Assembly (NCBI RefSeq): GCF_000420625.1
Contig: NZ_ATVH01000020.1
Span: 106,577 to 170,576 of the forward strand
DNA length: 64,000 bases
Direction of reading: 5' to 3'
Source: Fodinicurvata sediminis DSM 21159
GTDB lineage: Bacteria; Pseudomonadota; Alphaproteobacteria; Kiloniellales; DSM-21159
The position numbers were made by a program, and so were the translations under genes. Below, piece by piece: positions 20,497-28,638 of the stretch (positions within the stretch are counted from its first letter, which is position 1; each line of letters opens with the position of its first letter). The notes below the pieces were generated by a model. That model saw only the letters and a list, made by a program, of their open reading frames with translations. It searched no databases and was not told the DNA's origin.

Positions 20497-21126
20497 ATGA
20501 AAAAACCAAAGACAATGAAGGCGCTGGAGGAGCTTGGGCGAGTCCGGCTTTCAAAGAGCTTCTATATGCGCGACTTCCTCCATTCCGAGATCGCTGCTTT
20601 CCATGGCATTCCCAATATCCCGGATGATCCCGATCTCGCCATCGCTGCGGGCGAGCGGCTGTGTGAAGAGCTTCTCGAACCTCTGCACGCGACCTTCGGC
20701 CGGGTTGCCATTCGCTCGGCTTATCGCTCCTGCAAAGTCAACGCGTACGGAAACAGGAACGGCCTGAACTGCTCGAGCAACGAGGCCAATTACGCCCATC
20801 ACATCTGGGACCGTACCGACGGAGACAACTGCATGGGTGCGACTGCCTGTGTCGTGGTCCCGTGGTTCGCCGATCGCTTCGAAGCCGGTGCCGATTGGCG
20901 TGCGCTTGCATGGTGGATCCACGACCACTTGCCTTACTCGACGCTCTATTTCTTTCCGAAACTGGCCGCCTTCAACATACAGTGGCACGAGCGATCGCTG
21001 CGCCGGATCGACAGCTACGTGACGCCGAAAGGCTGTCTGACCAAGCCGGGGATGGAGAACCATTCCGGCAGTCATGCGGATTGGTATGAAGATTTTCCTC
21101 AGCTGACTCCTGTAGTGGTTTCTTGA
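20497..21126 (+). CDS. Conserved protein, possible M15-type peptidase fold
   Basis: A 209-aa protein starting MKKPKTMKALEELGRVRLSK; the start follows AGGGAGGGC with good spacing. The segment FGRVAIRSAYRSCKVNAYGN resembles the RSAYRS segment of D-Ala-D-Ala carboxypeptidase (M15)-like proteins. It is followed by His- and Asp-rich stretches (NYAHHIWDR, GSHADWYEDF) that could bind metal. There is no signal peptide. It sits between the doc fragment and the intact doc operon. The family is recognisable as a widespread hypothetical protein; the enzymatic role is inference. Confidence 0.6.
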   Translation: MKKPKTMKALEELGRVRLSKSFYMRDFLHSEIAAFHGIPNIPDDPDLAIAAGERLCEELLEPLHATFGRVAIRSAYRSCKVNAYGNRNGLNCSSNEANYAHHIWDRTDGDNCMGATACVVVPWFADRFEAGADWRALAWWIHDHLPYSTLYFFPKLAAFNIQWHERSLRRIDSYVTPKGCLTKPGMENHSGSHADWYEDFPQLTPVVVS

Positions 21127-21262
21127 ACCATGAAGACGCGCCGCGGGGACGTGCGGGCTCTCAAGGCGTTTGGCTGCTCAAGAACATCTTGTCTATGATA
21201 TCTTCAAACGCGTGCGTGAGCGCAATTTCGTGGAATGACGTGCTACTGCCAAGGAGATAGAG

Positions 21263-21664
21263 CTATTCGACCAGTGGGCGGCTGTAGCGTTCGATAAACC
21301 CGGCGAGGTCCGTCACAGTCGTCTCGTGCCGGATGACGGACATGCCGGCTTCGTAGGCGTCTTCCTCCGGGGCGTCGAGGTAGATGCCGTTCATCACCAG
21401 GAAGGTCATGGCGGCCAGCCAGGCCAGGCGCTTGTTGCCGTCCAGCAGAGCATGACGTGTCACGATCCCCTCGAAGACCAGAGCCGAGAGCAGGGCTGCA
21501 GTGGCCTGGGGATCGTCATCGGCGTAGGTTCGCGCACGCTCGAAGCCTGTGCTGAGGTCATCGGGAGAGGTGACCACCAGCTTCTCGTCATGGTCCTCCA
21601 TGAAACGGGCAAGCCGGTCGACCACCGCCTGGGGATGCGGCCAGACGTAACTGTTGACGCTCAT
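21263..21664 (-). CDS. doc: Doc/Fic-family toxin
   Basis: A 133-aa death-on-curing family protein. The Fic signature reads HALLDGNKRLA (H71, D75, N77, K78, R79); the usual F after H is L here. Doc-type enzymes phosphorylate EF-Tu, whereas Fic relatives AMPylate targets. It follows an AbrB/MazE-like antitoxin gene (46 bp gap), a known alternative to Phd as Doc partner. Transcription would come from the promoter at 21970-21998. A diverged 3' copy lies at 20284. Confidence 0.88.
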   Translation of the reverse strand: MSVNSYVWPHPQAVVDRLARFMEDHDEKLVVTSPDDLSTGFERARTYADDDPQATAALLSALVFEGIVTRHALLDGNKRLAWLAAMTFLVMNGIYLDAPEEDAYEAGMSVIRHETTVTDLAGFIERYSRPLVE

Positions 21665-21710
21665 GCCCTATTGCCCGGTTGCACGGGTATCTGGCGAAGC
21701 TGTCTGCGTG

Positions 21711-21938
21711 TCATTGCCCGAAAAGGCATAGGGTGCGGGCATAGCGTGAGGCCATGCGGTCCGCGGCCCGCCAGGTCTCGTCGTAGTGGCTGTCTTCAAC
21801 CTGGGCCGTGAACTGTCCTTCGGATACGGAGACGCGTAGGGTCGAGCCCACGTCAGCCTTCAATTCCTTAAGAATATCCTGGGAGAGCGGGAGGAAAGCG
21901 CTGTTCCCGATTTTCTTGATGGTCTTGCGTGTATCCAT
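21711..21938 (-). CDS. AbrB/MazE-like antitoxin paired with Doc
   Basis: A 75-aa swapped-hairpin DNA-binding protein: MDTRKTIKKIGNSAFLPLSQDILKELKADVG is the standard AbrB/MazE N-terminus. The C-terminal tail (DETWRAADRMASRYAR) would contact the toxin. It is the first gene of the doc operon and is likely an autorepressor acting on the palindromes just upstream. Confidence 0.85.
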   Translation of the reverse strand: MDTRKTIKKIGNSAFLPLSQDILKELKADVGSTLRVSVSEGQFTAQVEDSHYDETWRAADRMASRYARTLCLFGQ

Positions 21939-21965
21939 GGCCGCCCTCGCTCAGTTTGACGCATC

Positions 21966-21998
21966 TTAGTATATACTAAAGTTTATACTTTGGGTCAA
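21966..21998 (-). promoter_or_regulatory. Promoter/operator of the AbrB-doc operon
   Basis: On the minus strand TTGACC (21998-21993), 17 bp, TATATA (21975-21970). The -10 lies inside the perfect palindrome TTAGTATATACTAA (21966-21979). A second near-palindrome AAAGTTTATACTTT follows directly (21978-21991). This is typical for antitoxin autoregulation. The remaining stretch to 22252 shows no gene. Confidence 0.7.
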
Positions 21999-22252
21999 GG
22001 AATGGTGCGGGAGCGCGAAGGGGCACTTGCAGGTGGAAAGGGGCGCGTCCTGAAGTCGCCTATGACTGGAAATTTCGTTTTTTATCAATCAATTAAGAGC
22101 TCCCTCCTGACGCAGGCCAGGGCGACTAACATTATTTTCATCACCCTCTTACAAACCGCTCAGGACCTACACACATCAAATCATCCGCGCATGAGCCGGG
22201 GGTTGCATGAGCATCCTGCGGTTTCGCTGCGCCTTGCCTCCTGGAGGTAAAA

Positions 22253-22678
22253 ATGAACGCCATTCTTGGCGTCGGCATGCTGGCCGCGACCGCCCTGTTG
22301 TTTGCCTTGGCCTATGGCCAGTTTCGCCGCCCGAATCCCGGGGCCTGGACCCAGAGCGATCTTGGAGGGCTCGCCGTTATTCTGCCGCTTGTCGTTTTGT
22401 TCATGTTCGGTGTGTTCCACCTGGCCGTCTTCCTGTTCAATCTCGAGTCCGAAACCCGCTGGCTGGAGATCGCCGCCGTTGCGGGCGTTTCCCTGCTGGT
22501 GTGCTGGTTGGCCGTTCCGCGCCTGATGGCGCCGGCTTTGAGGGCGGCTAGATCGCCCTCCGCGCTGGGCTCGGCTTCCGCAGACAGACTGCCCGCGCCT
22601 GCCAATGATCCGCGCCCGGCCGCGCCGGCCAGAGCGAAGCGCGCGACCGGCAGGTCCGGCAAGCGCCGCGCGGCCTGA
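22253..22678 (+). CDS. Small membrane protein, unknown function
   Basis: A 141-aa protein with a strong Shine-Dalgarno (CTGGAGGTAAAA before ATG). Three hydrophobic segments lie at about 3-22, 40-65 and 72-92. The C-terminal 45 residues are rich in Ala, Pro, Arg and Lys (AAPARAKRATGRSGKRRAA), so a basic tail would face the cytoplasm. No family is recognised. Confidence 0.7.
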   Translation: MNAILGVGMLAATALLFALAYGQFRRPNPGAWTQSDLGGLAVILPLVVLFMFGVFHLAVFLFNLESETRWLEIAAVAGVSLLVCWLAVPRLMAPALRAARSPSALGSASADRLPAPANDPRPAAPARAKRATGRSGKRRAA

Positions 22679-22693
22679 TCCACTTGAGGCGAG

Positions 22694-22767
22694 ATCCGGG
22701 GCTTGCTTGCGGTTCCATTCCAGGCCCCGGATAAAAAGGAAGCCGTCCGGCGGGGCCGGGCGGCTTC
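22694..22767 (+). terminator. Two hairpins after the membrane protein gene
   Basis: ATCCGGGGC (22694-22702) pairs with GCCCCGGAT (22724-22732). GAAGCCGTCCGG (22739-22750) pairs with CCGGGCGGCTTC (22756-22767) with a 5-nt loop. No U-run follows, so termination is plausible but not certain. Confidence 0.45.
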
Positions 22768-23333
22768 AGGTCCCTCCTTGCACAGGGCAGGGCAGGAGGA
22801 GGGAGGAGGTACCTTGTGCGAGAAACTGTCTCGGGGCAGGTCGCAGCCAGACTGTGTCGGCGCGAGAATGCGGCTGGTTCGGGGAACGCTCCCTCTGCTT
22901 GTCTTCTTGAAACCTTCTTGTCTTCCATCCTGTCGGCGCCGCCCATGGGGGCAGGCTGTAACAGATGAAGTATTTCTCCCGATGGTCCGTGCCAAGTAGA
23001 CAAGTGTGACATTCTTTTGGCGTGTGTAGGGCTTCTGGTGTGACGGGCTCCCAGACTGTCGAGGGGCCAAACTGTCGAGGGTCCAGGGGGCAGCGGGTTC
23101 GTCGATACCCCATATTCTTCAATGGGCTCCGGAAAGGCTGCTTCGAGGCACGCCTTGGGGGCGTGCGCCTCGGAATGGGGGATTTGTCTCTTTATCGATA
23201 AGTTAAATTCCTCCTCTTGTTGACTCACAAGGCGTCCGTGCCGCCTGGAGTGTCGTGGCAAGGGCGCAACCGCTGGCGCCTGTAATGAAGGCGATGTAGT
23301 CTTCCAGCTGTCTTCAACTTGGGGGTGCGAGAT
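22768..23333. other. Intergenic region without a convincing gene
   Basis: About 570 bp with several overlapping open frames but no codon pattern, start context or recognisable motif. A hairpin GAGGCACGCC..GGCGTGCGCCTC near 23135-23165 resembles half of the intergenic repeats found at 26853 and 30496. Confidence 0.5.
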
Positions 23334-23846
23334 ATGGAAGCCGCAATCAAGTTCATCCTGTCCAATTTCACGCTGAGCTTCTTCGTGCTTGGCCTGATCG
23401 TCGCGGTTGTGGCGCTGCTGCGCATGAAAAAGCCGCCGACGCAAGAGGATGTGGCTGAGAAGCTGCTGGCCTGGTTCCTGTTCTTCTCCATCGGCGTCAG
23501 CTTCCTCTACAACTTCGTCATGCATGTCTTCTTCGGCGCGATGGCGGCCGCCTTCATCGGCTGGGCGGACAGTCCGTTCCAGGCCGAGGTGGGCTTTGCC
23601 AGCCTGGGCTTCGCGGTGGTTGGCTTCCTGGCCTTTCGCGGCAGCTTCGGCCTGCGCCTGGCGGCCGTGGTGGGGCCAGCCTGCTTCCTGTGGGGCGCGG
23701 CCGGCGGCCATGTCTATCAGATGGTGACGGCGGGCAACTTCGCGCCGGGCAATGCCGGGGTGATCTTCTATTCCGACATCCTGATCCCGCTGATCGGCTT
23801 TGGCCTGCTGTGGTGGCGCTGCCGGGCGGGGCGGAGCATCTGCTGA
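23334..23846 (+). CDS. DUF6790-like membrane protein
   Basis: A 170-aa protein from ATG 23334; TTG 23319 is possible but less likely. Four to five hydrophobic helices are visible, beginning IKFILSNFTLSFFVLGLIVA and ending FYSDILIPLIGFGLLWW. The residues GWADSPFQAEVGFASLGFAV and GGHVYQMVTAGNFAPGNAG match the conserved loops of the DUF6790 membrane family. The function is unknown and no operon partner is present. Confidence 0.75.
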   Translation: MEAAIKFILSNFTLSFFVLGLIVAVVALLRMKKPPTQEDVAEKLLAWFLFFSIGVSFLYNFVMHVFFGAMAAAFIGWADSPFQAEVGFASLGFAVVGFLAFRGSFGLRLAAVVGPACFLWGAAGGHVYQMVTAGNFAPGNAGVIFYSDILIPLIGFGLLWWRCRAGRSIC

Positions 23847-24093
23847 CCGTTACGGTTGAAGCGGTCAACAGCAACAGGGCTCAGTCATTTTTCTTGGATA
23901 CAATTAAATAAATATAGAATATACAAAATATCACAAAGTCATCACATTCTCGTGATTGGATATCGATCCATGATAACGAAATATGGATGCGACGTGATTG
24001 GACTGTAGTGCGCGAATTACATAAATTTTGTCTTAAGGAGACGGCATCGACAGAGATGTCGTCAAGATCTGAAAAGACGAAAGGAGATCCATC

Positions 24094-24477
24094 ATGTTCA
24101 AGCAAAGCGCAACAGTCATCGGTTTCAGCCTGGCCACTCTTCTGGCCCTGCCGGCCCTGGCACAGACCAATCCCAGCATCGAAGGCTATGCGGGCGGCCA
24201 CGTGCAGGCCCAGACGGCCTTCCAGAGCGTGGACAGCCCGGCCGGTGGCGAGGCCTCCTACACGGCCGGCCGGCTGGCCGCCAATCCGGGCCTGGAAGGC
24301 TACAGCGGCAACGCCACGCTGAACGCCAATGCCCGCTATGAAACCCAGGCCGCGCCGCGTGCGCAGTACGCGTCCAACCCCAGTGGCATCAAGAATGACG
24401 GCTCTGTTGCGATCCTGAAGGAAAACGGGGACGATTTCGCCTGGATCGAGCAGCGGGTCCGTTACAGCGGGCGTTGA
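24094..24477 (+). CDS. Small secreted protein with GYxGx repeats
   Basis: A 127-aa protein with an excellent AAAGGAGAT Shine-Dalgarno. A Sec signal peptide runs to about residue 23 (TLLALPALAQ). The mature part contains two related units, NPSIEGYAGGHVQAQTAF and NPGLEGYSGNATLNANARY. The AT-rich upstream stretch 23881-24060 probably holds its promoter, but no clear boxes were found. No family is recognised. It is followed by an intrinsic terminator. Confidence 0.75.
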   Translation: MFKQSATVIGFSLATLLALPALAQTNPSIEGYAGGHVQAQTAFQSVDSPAGGEASYTAGRLAANPGLEGYSGNATLNANARYETQAAPRAQYASNPSGIKNDGSVAILKENGDDFAWIEQRVRYSGR

Positions 24478-24530
24478 GCCCTGCCCAACCCAACTCTTCA
24501 AGACCTGCATCCTCCCTCCTGCCCCCAACT

Positions 24531-24566
24531 GCCGCGTCGGGTCTCCGGATCTGGCGCGGCTTTTTT
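24531..24566 (+). terminator. Intrinsic terminator after the small secreted protein
   Basis: GCCGCG (24531-24536) with adjoining bases pairs with CGCGGC (24555-24560), followed directly by TTTTTT. The following 24567-24885 shows nothing convincing. Confidence 0.75.
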
Positions 24567-24885
24567 AGCGCCGCTCCTCACTGGTGCCGCGGTTCTCATT
24601 AAGCCAGGTTCATCACAGGGTGATTTAAAGGACCCAGCGGATGCTAGCGTCGTTGTCACTTTGGAATCAGGCCGCCCCGGAGAAGTAGGTCCAGGTTCCA
24701 AAGTCGAATGGGAGGCGGGGCTGACGGATCTTGAGAAACGGGATACCGGGAATAGCTTTGAGGAGGTGCCTACGAATTGCCCCTGTTCGAAGGCCGCAAG
24801 AAACAAAGACGTACAGCTCTCATCGAAGTCGTGAAGCGGAGAGCCTGTGCAAACGCCCGATCACTTGCAAGATGGTAGACAAATC

Positions 24886-25161
24886 ATGACTGACACATCC
24901 GCCTTCGAGAAAAAGGTCTCATCGCAAGGATATGATATCATCGTACGAAGGGATTTGCCGCCCCTGGAGGGGCTGGACGATCATGCGCACGACTACGATG
25001 TCTGGGGCCTGATCACCAAGGGTGAATTCAGAATCACCATGAATGGCGAGACCAGATCCTATCGCGAGGGTGACGAATTCCAGCTCGATGCGGCCTGTCC
25101 TCATAGCGAGTCTGCCGGCGAGGACGGTGTCTCACTGGTCATCGGGCGGAGAACCCGGTAA
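24886..25161 (+). CDS. Cupin-domain protein
   Basis: A 91-aa single-cupin protein from ATG 24886; GTG 24847, preceded by GGAGA, would add 13 residues. The metal-site strand is HAHDYDVWGLITKGEFRI and the second motif is GDEFQLDAACPHSE, giving the usual His/His/Glu-type ligands. Small stand-alone cupins bind metal or small ligands; the substrate is unknown. The next genes are convergent. Confidence 0.75.
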   Translation: MTDTSAFEKKVSSQGYDIIVRRDLPPLEGLDDHAHDYDVWGLITKGEFRITMNGETRSYREGDEFQLDAACPHSESAGEDGVSLVIGRRTR

Positions 25162-25395
25162 GGCCGTTTCGGGATGATGGCTCCGTAATTCGGCAAGCTC
25201 GCGTGCAAGCTCATCGCTTCGAGTCAGGATTGAGGCCCAACCAACTTCCCGTTCTTTCAATTGCCGCCTCGGGCTCGTTGGACCGGTGCGGTTTTCCTGT
25301 CGGGATCATGTTGGTTGCGCAGGCGGTGCAGCTATTGCTGCCGGCTTGGCGCACAGGTGCAGGCATTTCGGTGGTGGCAGACCCATGAGCCTGGC

Positions 25396-25722
25396 TCAGG
25401 CCTGCCGCGGCCCGAAGAGGATGATCATGGCGCCCAGGATGCAGGTGACTGCCCCGATCACGTCCCATCGGTCGGGCCGGGCCCCCTCGATCGCCCACAT
25501 CCAGGCCAGCGAAGAGAGGATGTAGATGCCGCCATAGGCCGCATAGGCGCGGCCGGCAAAGTCGACGTCGATGCGGGTGAGGGCCCAGGCGAAGAGCGCC
25601 AGGCAGGCCATGCCGGGAAGCAGCCACAGCGCCGACCTGTCCAGGCGCAGCCAGGCCCAGAAGGCGAAGCAGCCGCCGATCTCGGCAAAGGCCGCCAGGA
25701 CATAGGTCGGAAGGGCCCACAC
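25396..25722 (-). CDS. YnfA family (UPF0060) membrane protein
   Basis: A 108-aa four-helix membrane protein with the full family pattern [52 protein letters not shown] and a final ILFGPR. Family proteins are about 107 aa, so the GTG at 25722 is chosen; the frame extends further upstream into the previous gene without homology. It lies 16 bp after the luciferase-like gene and is probably co-transcribed. Confidence 0.9.
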   Translation of the reverse strand: MWALPTYVLAAFAEIGGCFAFWAWLRLDRSALWLLPGMACLALFAWALTRIDVDFAGRAYAAYGGIYILSSLAWMWAIEGARPDRWDVIGAVTCILGAMIILFGPRQA

Positions 25723-25738
25723 GGAATCTGTTCCGGCT

Positions 25739-26734
25739 TCAGTCGGCCAGATCCGCCATGACCTGGGCGCCGATCTCGAAGCTGCGCAGCCGGGCGGCGT
25801 GGTCATGGATCTGGCCGGTCAGCATCAGCTCGTCGGCGCGGGTGTTCTCAAGGAACTGCCGGATCTGTGCCTTCACGCTGTCCGGGCTGCCCACGGCGGT
25901 GCAGGCCAGCGCATGCTCCAGCATCTCGCGCGCCGGGCCCTCTACCTGCTCAAGGAAGCGGGCGTCGGGGGCCGGCAGCGGGCCGGGCCGGCCCGTGCGC
26001 AGGGCCACGAAGGCCTGTTGCAGCGAGGTGAAGAGCAGCTCCGCCTCTTCGTCGCTGTCGGCGGCGAAGAGGTTGAGACCCAGCATGACATGGGGCCGGT
26101 CCAGCTGGGCCGAGGGCTGGAAGCGGCTGCGGTAGATGTCGATGGCATTCATCATCTCGCCGGGCGCGAAGTGCGAGGCGAAGGCGTAGGGCAGGCCCAG
26201 CGCGGCGGCGAGCTGTGCGCCGAACAGGCTGGAGCCCAGGATCCAGATGGGCACGTTCAGCCCGGCACCGGGCACGGCGCGTACCTTCTGCCCCGGTTGG
26301 GCCTCGGCGAAATAGGCCTGCAGTTCCTGGACATCCTGCGGGAAGGCGTTGGGGTCGCTGTCCAGGTTGCGGCGCAGGGCGCGGGCCGTGGTCTGGTCAG
26401 ACCCGGGGGCGCGTCCCAGACCCAGCTCGATGCGGCCGGGATAGAGGGATTCCAGCGTGCCGAACTGTTCAGCGATCACCAGCGGTGCATGGTTGGGCAG
26501 CATGATGCCACCGGCCCCCACCCGGATGGTCGAGGTGGCGCCCGCCACATGGCCGATGACCACGGCGGTGGCGGCGCTGGCGATGCCCGGCATGGAATGG
26601 TGCTCGGCCAGCCAGTAGCGATTGTAGCCCCAGCCCTCGGCATGCTGGGCCAGGTCGCGCGTGTTGGCAAAGGACTGCGCCGCGTCACCGCCATCGACGA
26701 TGGGGGCGAGGTCGAGAATGGAATAAGCCGTCAT
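25739..26734 (-). CDS. LLM-class flavin-dependent oxidoreductase (MsnO8-like)
   Basis: A 331-aa bacterial luciferase-like monooxygenase. Family landmarks are [12 protein letters not shown] at the start, [41 protein letters not shown] and [14 protein letters not shown]. These enzymes use reduced FMN; the substrate is unknown. The start is set at M of MTAYSIL (26734); 26749 would add five residues. It is first gene of a pair with the YnfA family gene. Confidence 0.92.
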   Translation of the reverse strand: MTAYSILDLAPIVDGGDAAQSFANTRDLAQHAEGWGYNRYWLAEHHSMPGIASAATAVVIGHVAGATSTIRVGAGGIMLPNHAPLVIAEQFGTLESLYPGRIELGLGRAPGSDQTTARALRRNLDSDPNAFPQDVQELQAYFAEAQPGQKVRAVPGAGLNVPIWILGSSLFGAQLAAALGLPYAFASHFAPGEMMNAIDIYRSRFQPSAQLDRPHVMLGLNLFAADSDEEAELLFTSLQQAFVALRTGRPGPLPAPDARFLEQVEGPAREMLEHALACTAVGSPDSVKAQIRQFLENTRADELMLTGQIHDHAARLRSFEIGAQVMADLAD

Positions 26735-26852
26735 GTTGGTCCACTGCATTGGATGTGGTGACTCTGTTCCCTGCAGTTTGGCATGCCGGGGCGATGAAGC
26801 AATGGCTGCCGGTGGAGGGGGTGGGCCGAACGAACCGCCTGTGCCAATCCAC

Positions 26853-26963
26853 TTCGAGGTTCGCTAACGCTCACACCTCAGTGTGAGGAAAATTTTATAT
26901 TTTATATCAGTGCGATAAAAGAATCCTCATGTTGAGGTGGGCCGCGGCAGCGGCCCCTCGAAA
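26853..26963. repeat. Inverted-pair intergenic repeat, copy 1
   Basis: Left half 26853-26889 begins TTCGAGG and ends CCTCAGTGTGAGGA. Right half 26924-26963 begins TCCTCATGTTGAGG and ends CCTCGAAA. They flank an AT-rich core. The design matches the copy at 30496-30606 and the half copy at 63913. It lies in the 370-bp gap before 27109, which holds no gene. Confidence 0.8.
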
Positions 26964-27108
26964 CAGGTTGGCAGCGGCGGTGCTGTTGACAGCACTTGAG
27001 AGGAAGCCTGTACCCCGTAGGGAGCAGTAGACAGCGGTTGTGGTTGGTGTATAGCAGATCTGTCATGCGGCCCTGCATTACTATGGCCGCCATTCATGGG
27101 AGGGGGCG

Positions 27109-27510
27109 ATGCCCTTCATTTCACTGCTTTACTTCCGCACGGCGGCGGTTTTCCTGCTGCTGGGTATAGTCATGGGCCTGCACATGGCGGCGACACATGA
27201 CCACAGCACGTTGGCCGCGCATGCGCATGTCAACCTGCTGGGCTGGGTGACACCGGCGCTGTTCGGGGCCTATTTCGCCTTCAATCCGGGGCAGGCCGAG
27301 CGGCGGCTGGCCAGGCTGCAGTATGGAGTCTATGTGGTCGGGGTCGTTCTGATGTCGCCGATGCTCTACCTGATGCTGCGCGGGCAGGCACAGCTGGAGC
27401 CTATGGTGATTGTCAGCTCGCTGCTGGTCTTGGCCGGCGCTATCCTGTTCGCGATTATCGCGTTTACCGGCCCGGTACGGATGGTGGCGCCGCGCGTGGC
27501 GGCCGAGTAG
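27109..27510 (+). CDS. Four-helix membrane protein, oxidase-subunit-I-like
   Basis: A 133-aa protein with strong Shine-Dalgarno GGGAGGGGG. Four transmembrane helices are evident. Conserved His residues occur in GLHMAATHDHSTLAAHAHVN followed by LLGWVTPALFG, a pattern shared with small proteins related to the N-terminal part of haem-copper oxidase subunit I. Haem binding is inference. No operon partner. Confidence 0.7.
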   Translation: MPFISLLYFRTAAVFLLLGIVMGLHMAATHDHSTLAAHAHVNLLGWVTPALFGAYFAFNPGQAERRLARLQYGVYVVGVVLMSPMLYLMLRGQAQLEPMVIVSSLLVLAGAILFAIIAFTGPVRMVAPRVAAE

Positions 27511-27516
27511 GCGTCC

Positions 27517-28638
27517 TCAGCTTCCGCCCTTGCTGTCTGTGAAGGGGTCACCTTCCGCCAGCCAGTTGTCGAACAGGCGCTGGCGGAAGGCTTCCGTGCG
27601 CGCGTACCATTCGCTGTCCTCCCAGATCGCCGTGCCCAGGTGGTGCTCCGCCGTGGGCAGCTGGGATGTGATGGGGGCCAGGGTGCGCTCGTCCAGGCCA
27701 AGGCGCCGCATGGCCGAGTGTCGCGAGGGGCCATAGGGAATGTGCCGTACCTGTTCGGCCATGCGCTCGGGCTGGGTGGCGAAGGCGATGAACTGCTCCG
27801 CCAGTTCGGGCTGGTCGCTGTTGGCCGGAATGGCCCAGGCGTCGTAGTCCAGGATCTGGTTGTCCCAGATGATCGAGATGGGGCTGCCCTGGGTGCGTTC
27901 CTCGAAGAAGCGGCCGTTGAAGCCGCTGGCCATGGCGACCTCGCCCTCGGCCAGCAGGCGCGCGGGCTCGCCCGGATCCTGCCACCAGACGATGTCCTCG
28001 CGAATCTCCTGCAGCCGGCGGAAGGCCAGGTCCATGCCGCGCCGGGTGCTGAGCAGGTCGTAGAGCTGCGAGCGGGGCACGCCATAGGACAGCAGGGCCC
28101 ATTCCAGGATGGCGCCTGGCATCTTGCGGAAGGCCCGCTTGCCCGGAAAGCGCTGGGTGTCGAACAGGTCCTCGATGGTCGTTGGTTTCTCGCCAGGAAA
28201 GGCCCGTTCGTCATAGGCGACCACGGTGGAGAAGACCAGTTGCACCACGGCGCAGCGCAGCAGCGCCCCCTCGATGAAGTCCTCGCGCGCCGGCGTGCCG
28301 TCGGGGGCAGGCGGCAGGATGTCCGGATCGATGGGGCGCAGCAGCCCCTCGCTGCAGCCACGGCGGGCATTGGCGGAGACCAGGTCGATGACGTCCCATT
28401 CGGTATCGCCGTTTTCTAGCTCCCTGCGCAGGCCCTCGAAGTTGCCGTCGTATTCCACCACCTCGACCTCGATACCGGTTTCCTCTTCGAAGGGATCGAA
28501 GTAGGCGATGCGCTGGCTTTCCTCGTAAACACCGCCCCAGGAGACCACGGTCAGGGTCTCGTCCTCGGCCGCAGGGCCAGACGCGGGGATGAGAAGCAGG
28601 CCCAGAACCAGGGCCGGCAGGGCTTCAGGCCGCTTCAT
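27517..28638 (-). CDS. ABC-type extracellular solute-binding protein (PotD/PotF-like)
   Basis: A 373-aa periplasmic binding protein with a Sec signal peptide (about 1-23, ending SGPAAED). The fold starts with LTVVSWGGVYEESQRIAYF and EEETGIEVEVVEYDG, typical of polyamine/iron-class binding proteins. Further matches are WDVIDL and GFNGRFFEE. No permease or ATPase gene is adjacent. It overlaps the ClC gene by 14 nt, so the two are co-translated. The ligand is unknown. Confidence 0.88.
   Translation of the reverse strand: MKRPEALPALVLGLLLIPASGPAAEDETLTVVSWGGVYEESQRIAYFDPFEEETGIEVEVVEYDGNFEGLRRELENGDTEWDVIDLVSANARRGCSEGLLRPIDPDILPPAPDGTPAREDFIEGALLRCAVVQLVFSTVVAYDERAFPGEKPTTIEDLFDTQRFPGKRAFRKMPGAILEWALLSYGVPRSQLYDLLSTRRGMDLAFRRLQEIREDIVWWQDPGEPARLLAEGEVAMASGFNGRFFEERTQGSPISIIWDNQILDYDAWAIPANSDQPELAEQFIAFATQPERMAEQVRHIPYGPSRHSAMRRLGLDERTLAPITSQLPTAEHHLGTAIWEDSEWYARTEAFRQRLFDNWLAEGDPFTDSKGGS

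Noticed and set aside
10860..21938. tRNA-Phe 3' end as attL with a matching attR
   Set aside because: No second copy of the tRNA 3' sequence was found in the window; a site beyond it cannot be excluded.
22548..23711. 387-codon minus-strand frame over the 22.7-23.3 kb gap
   Set aside because: It runs through two plausible plus-strand genes and the gap, with changing composition and no recognisable segment.
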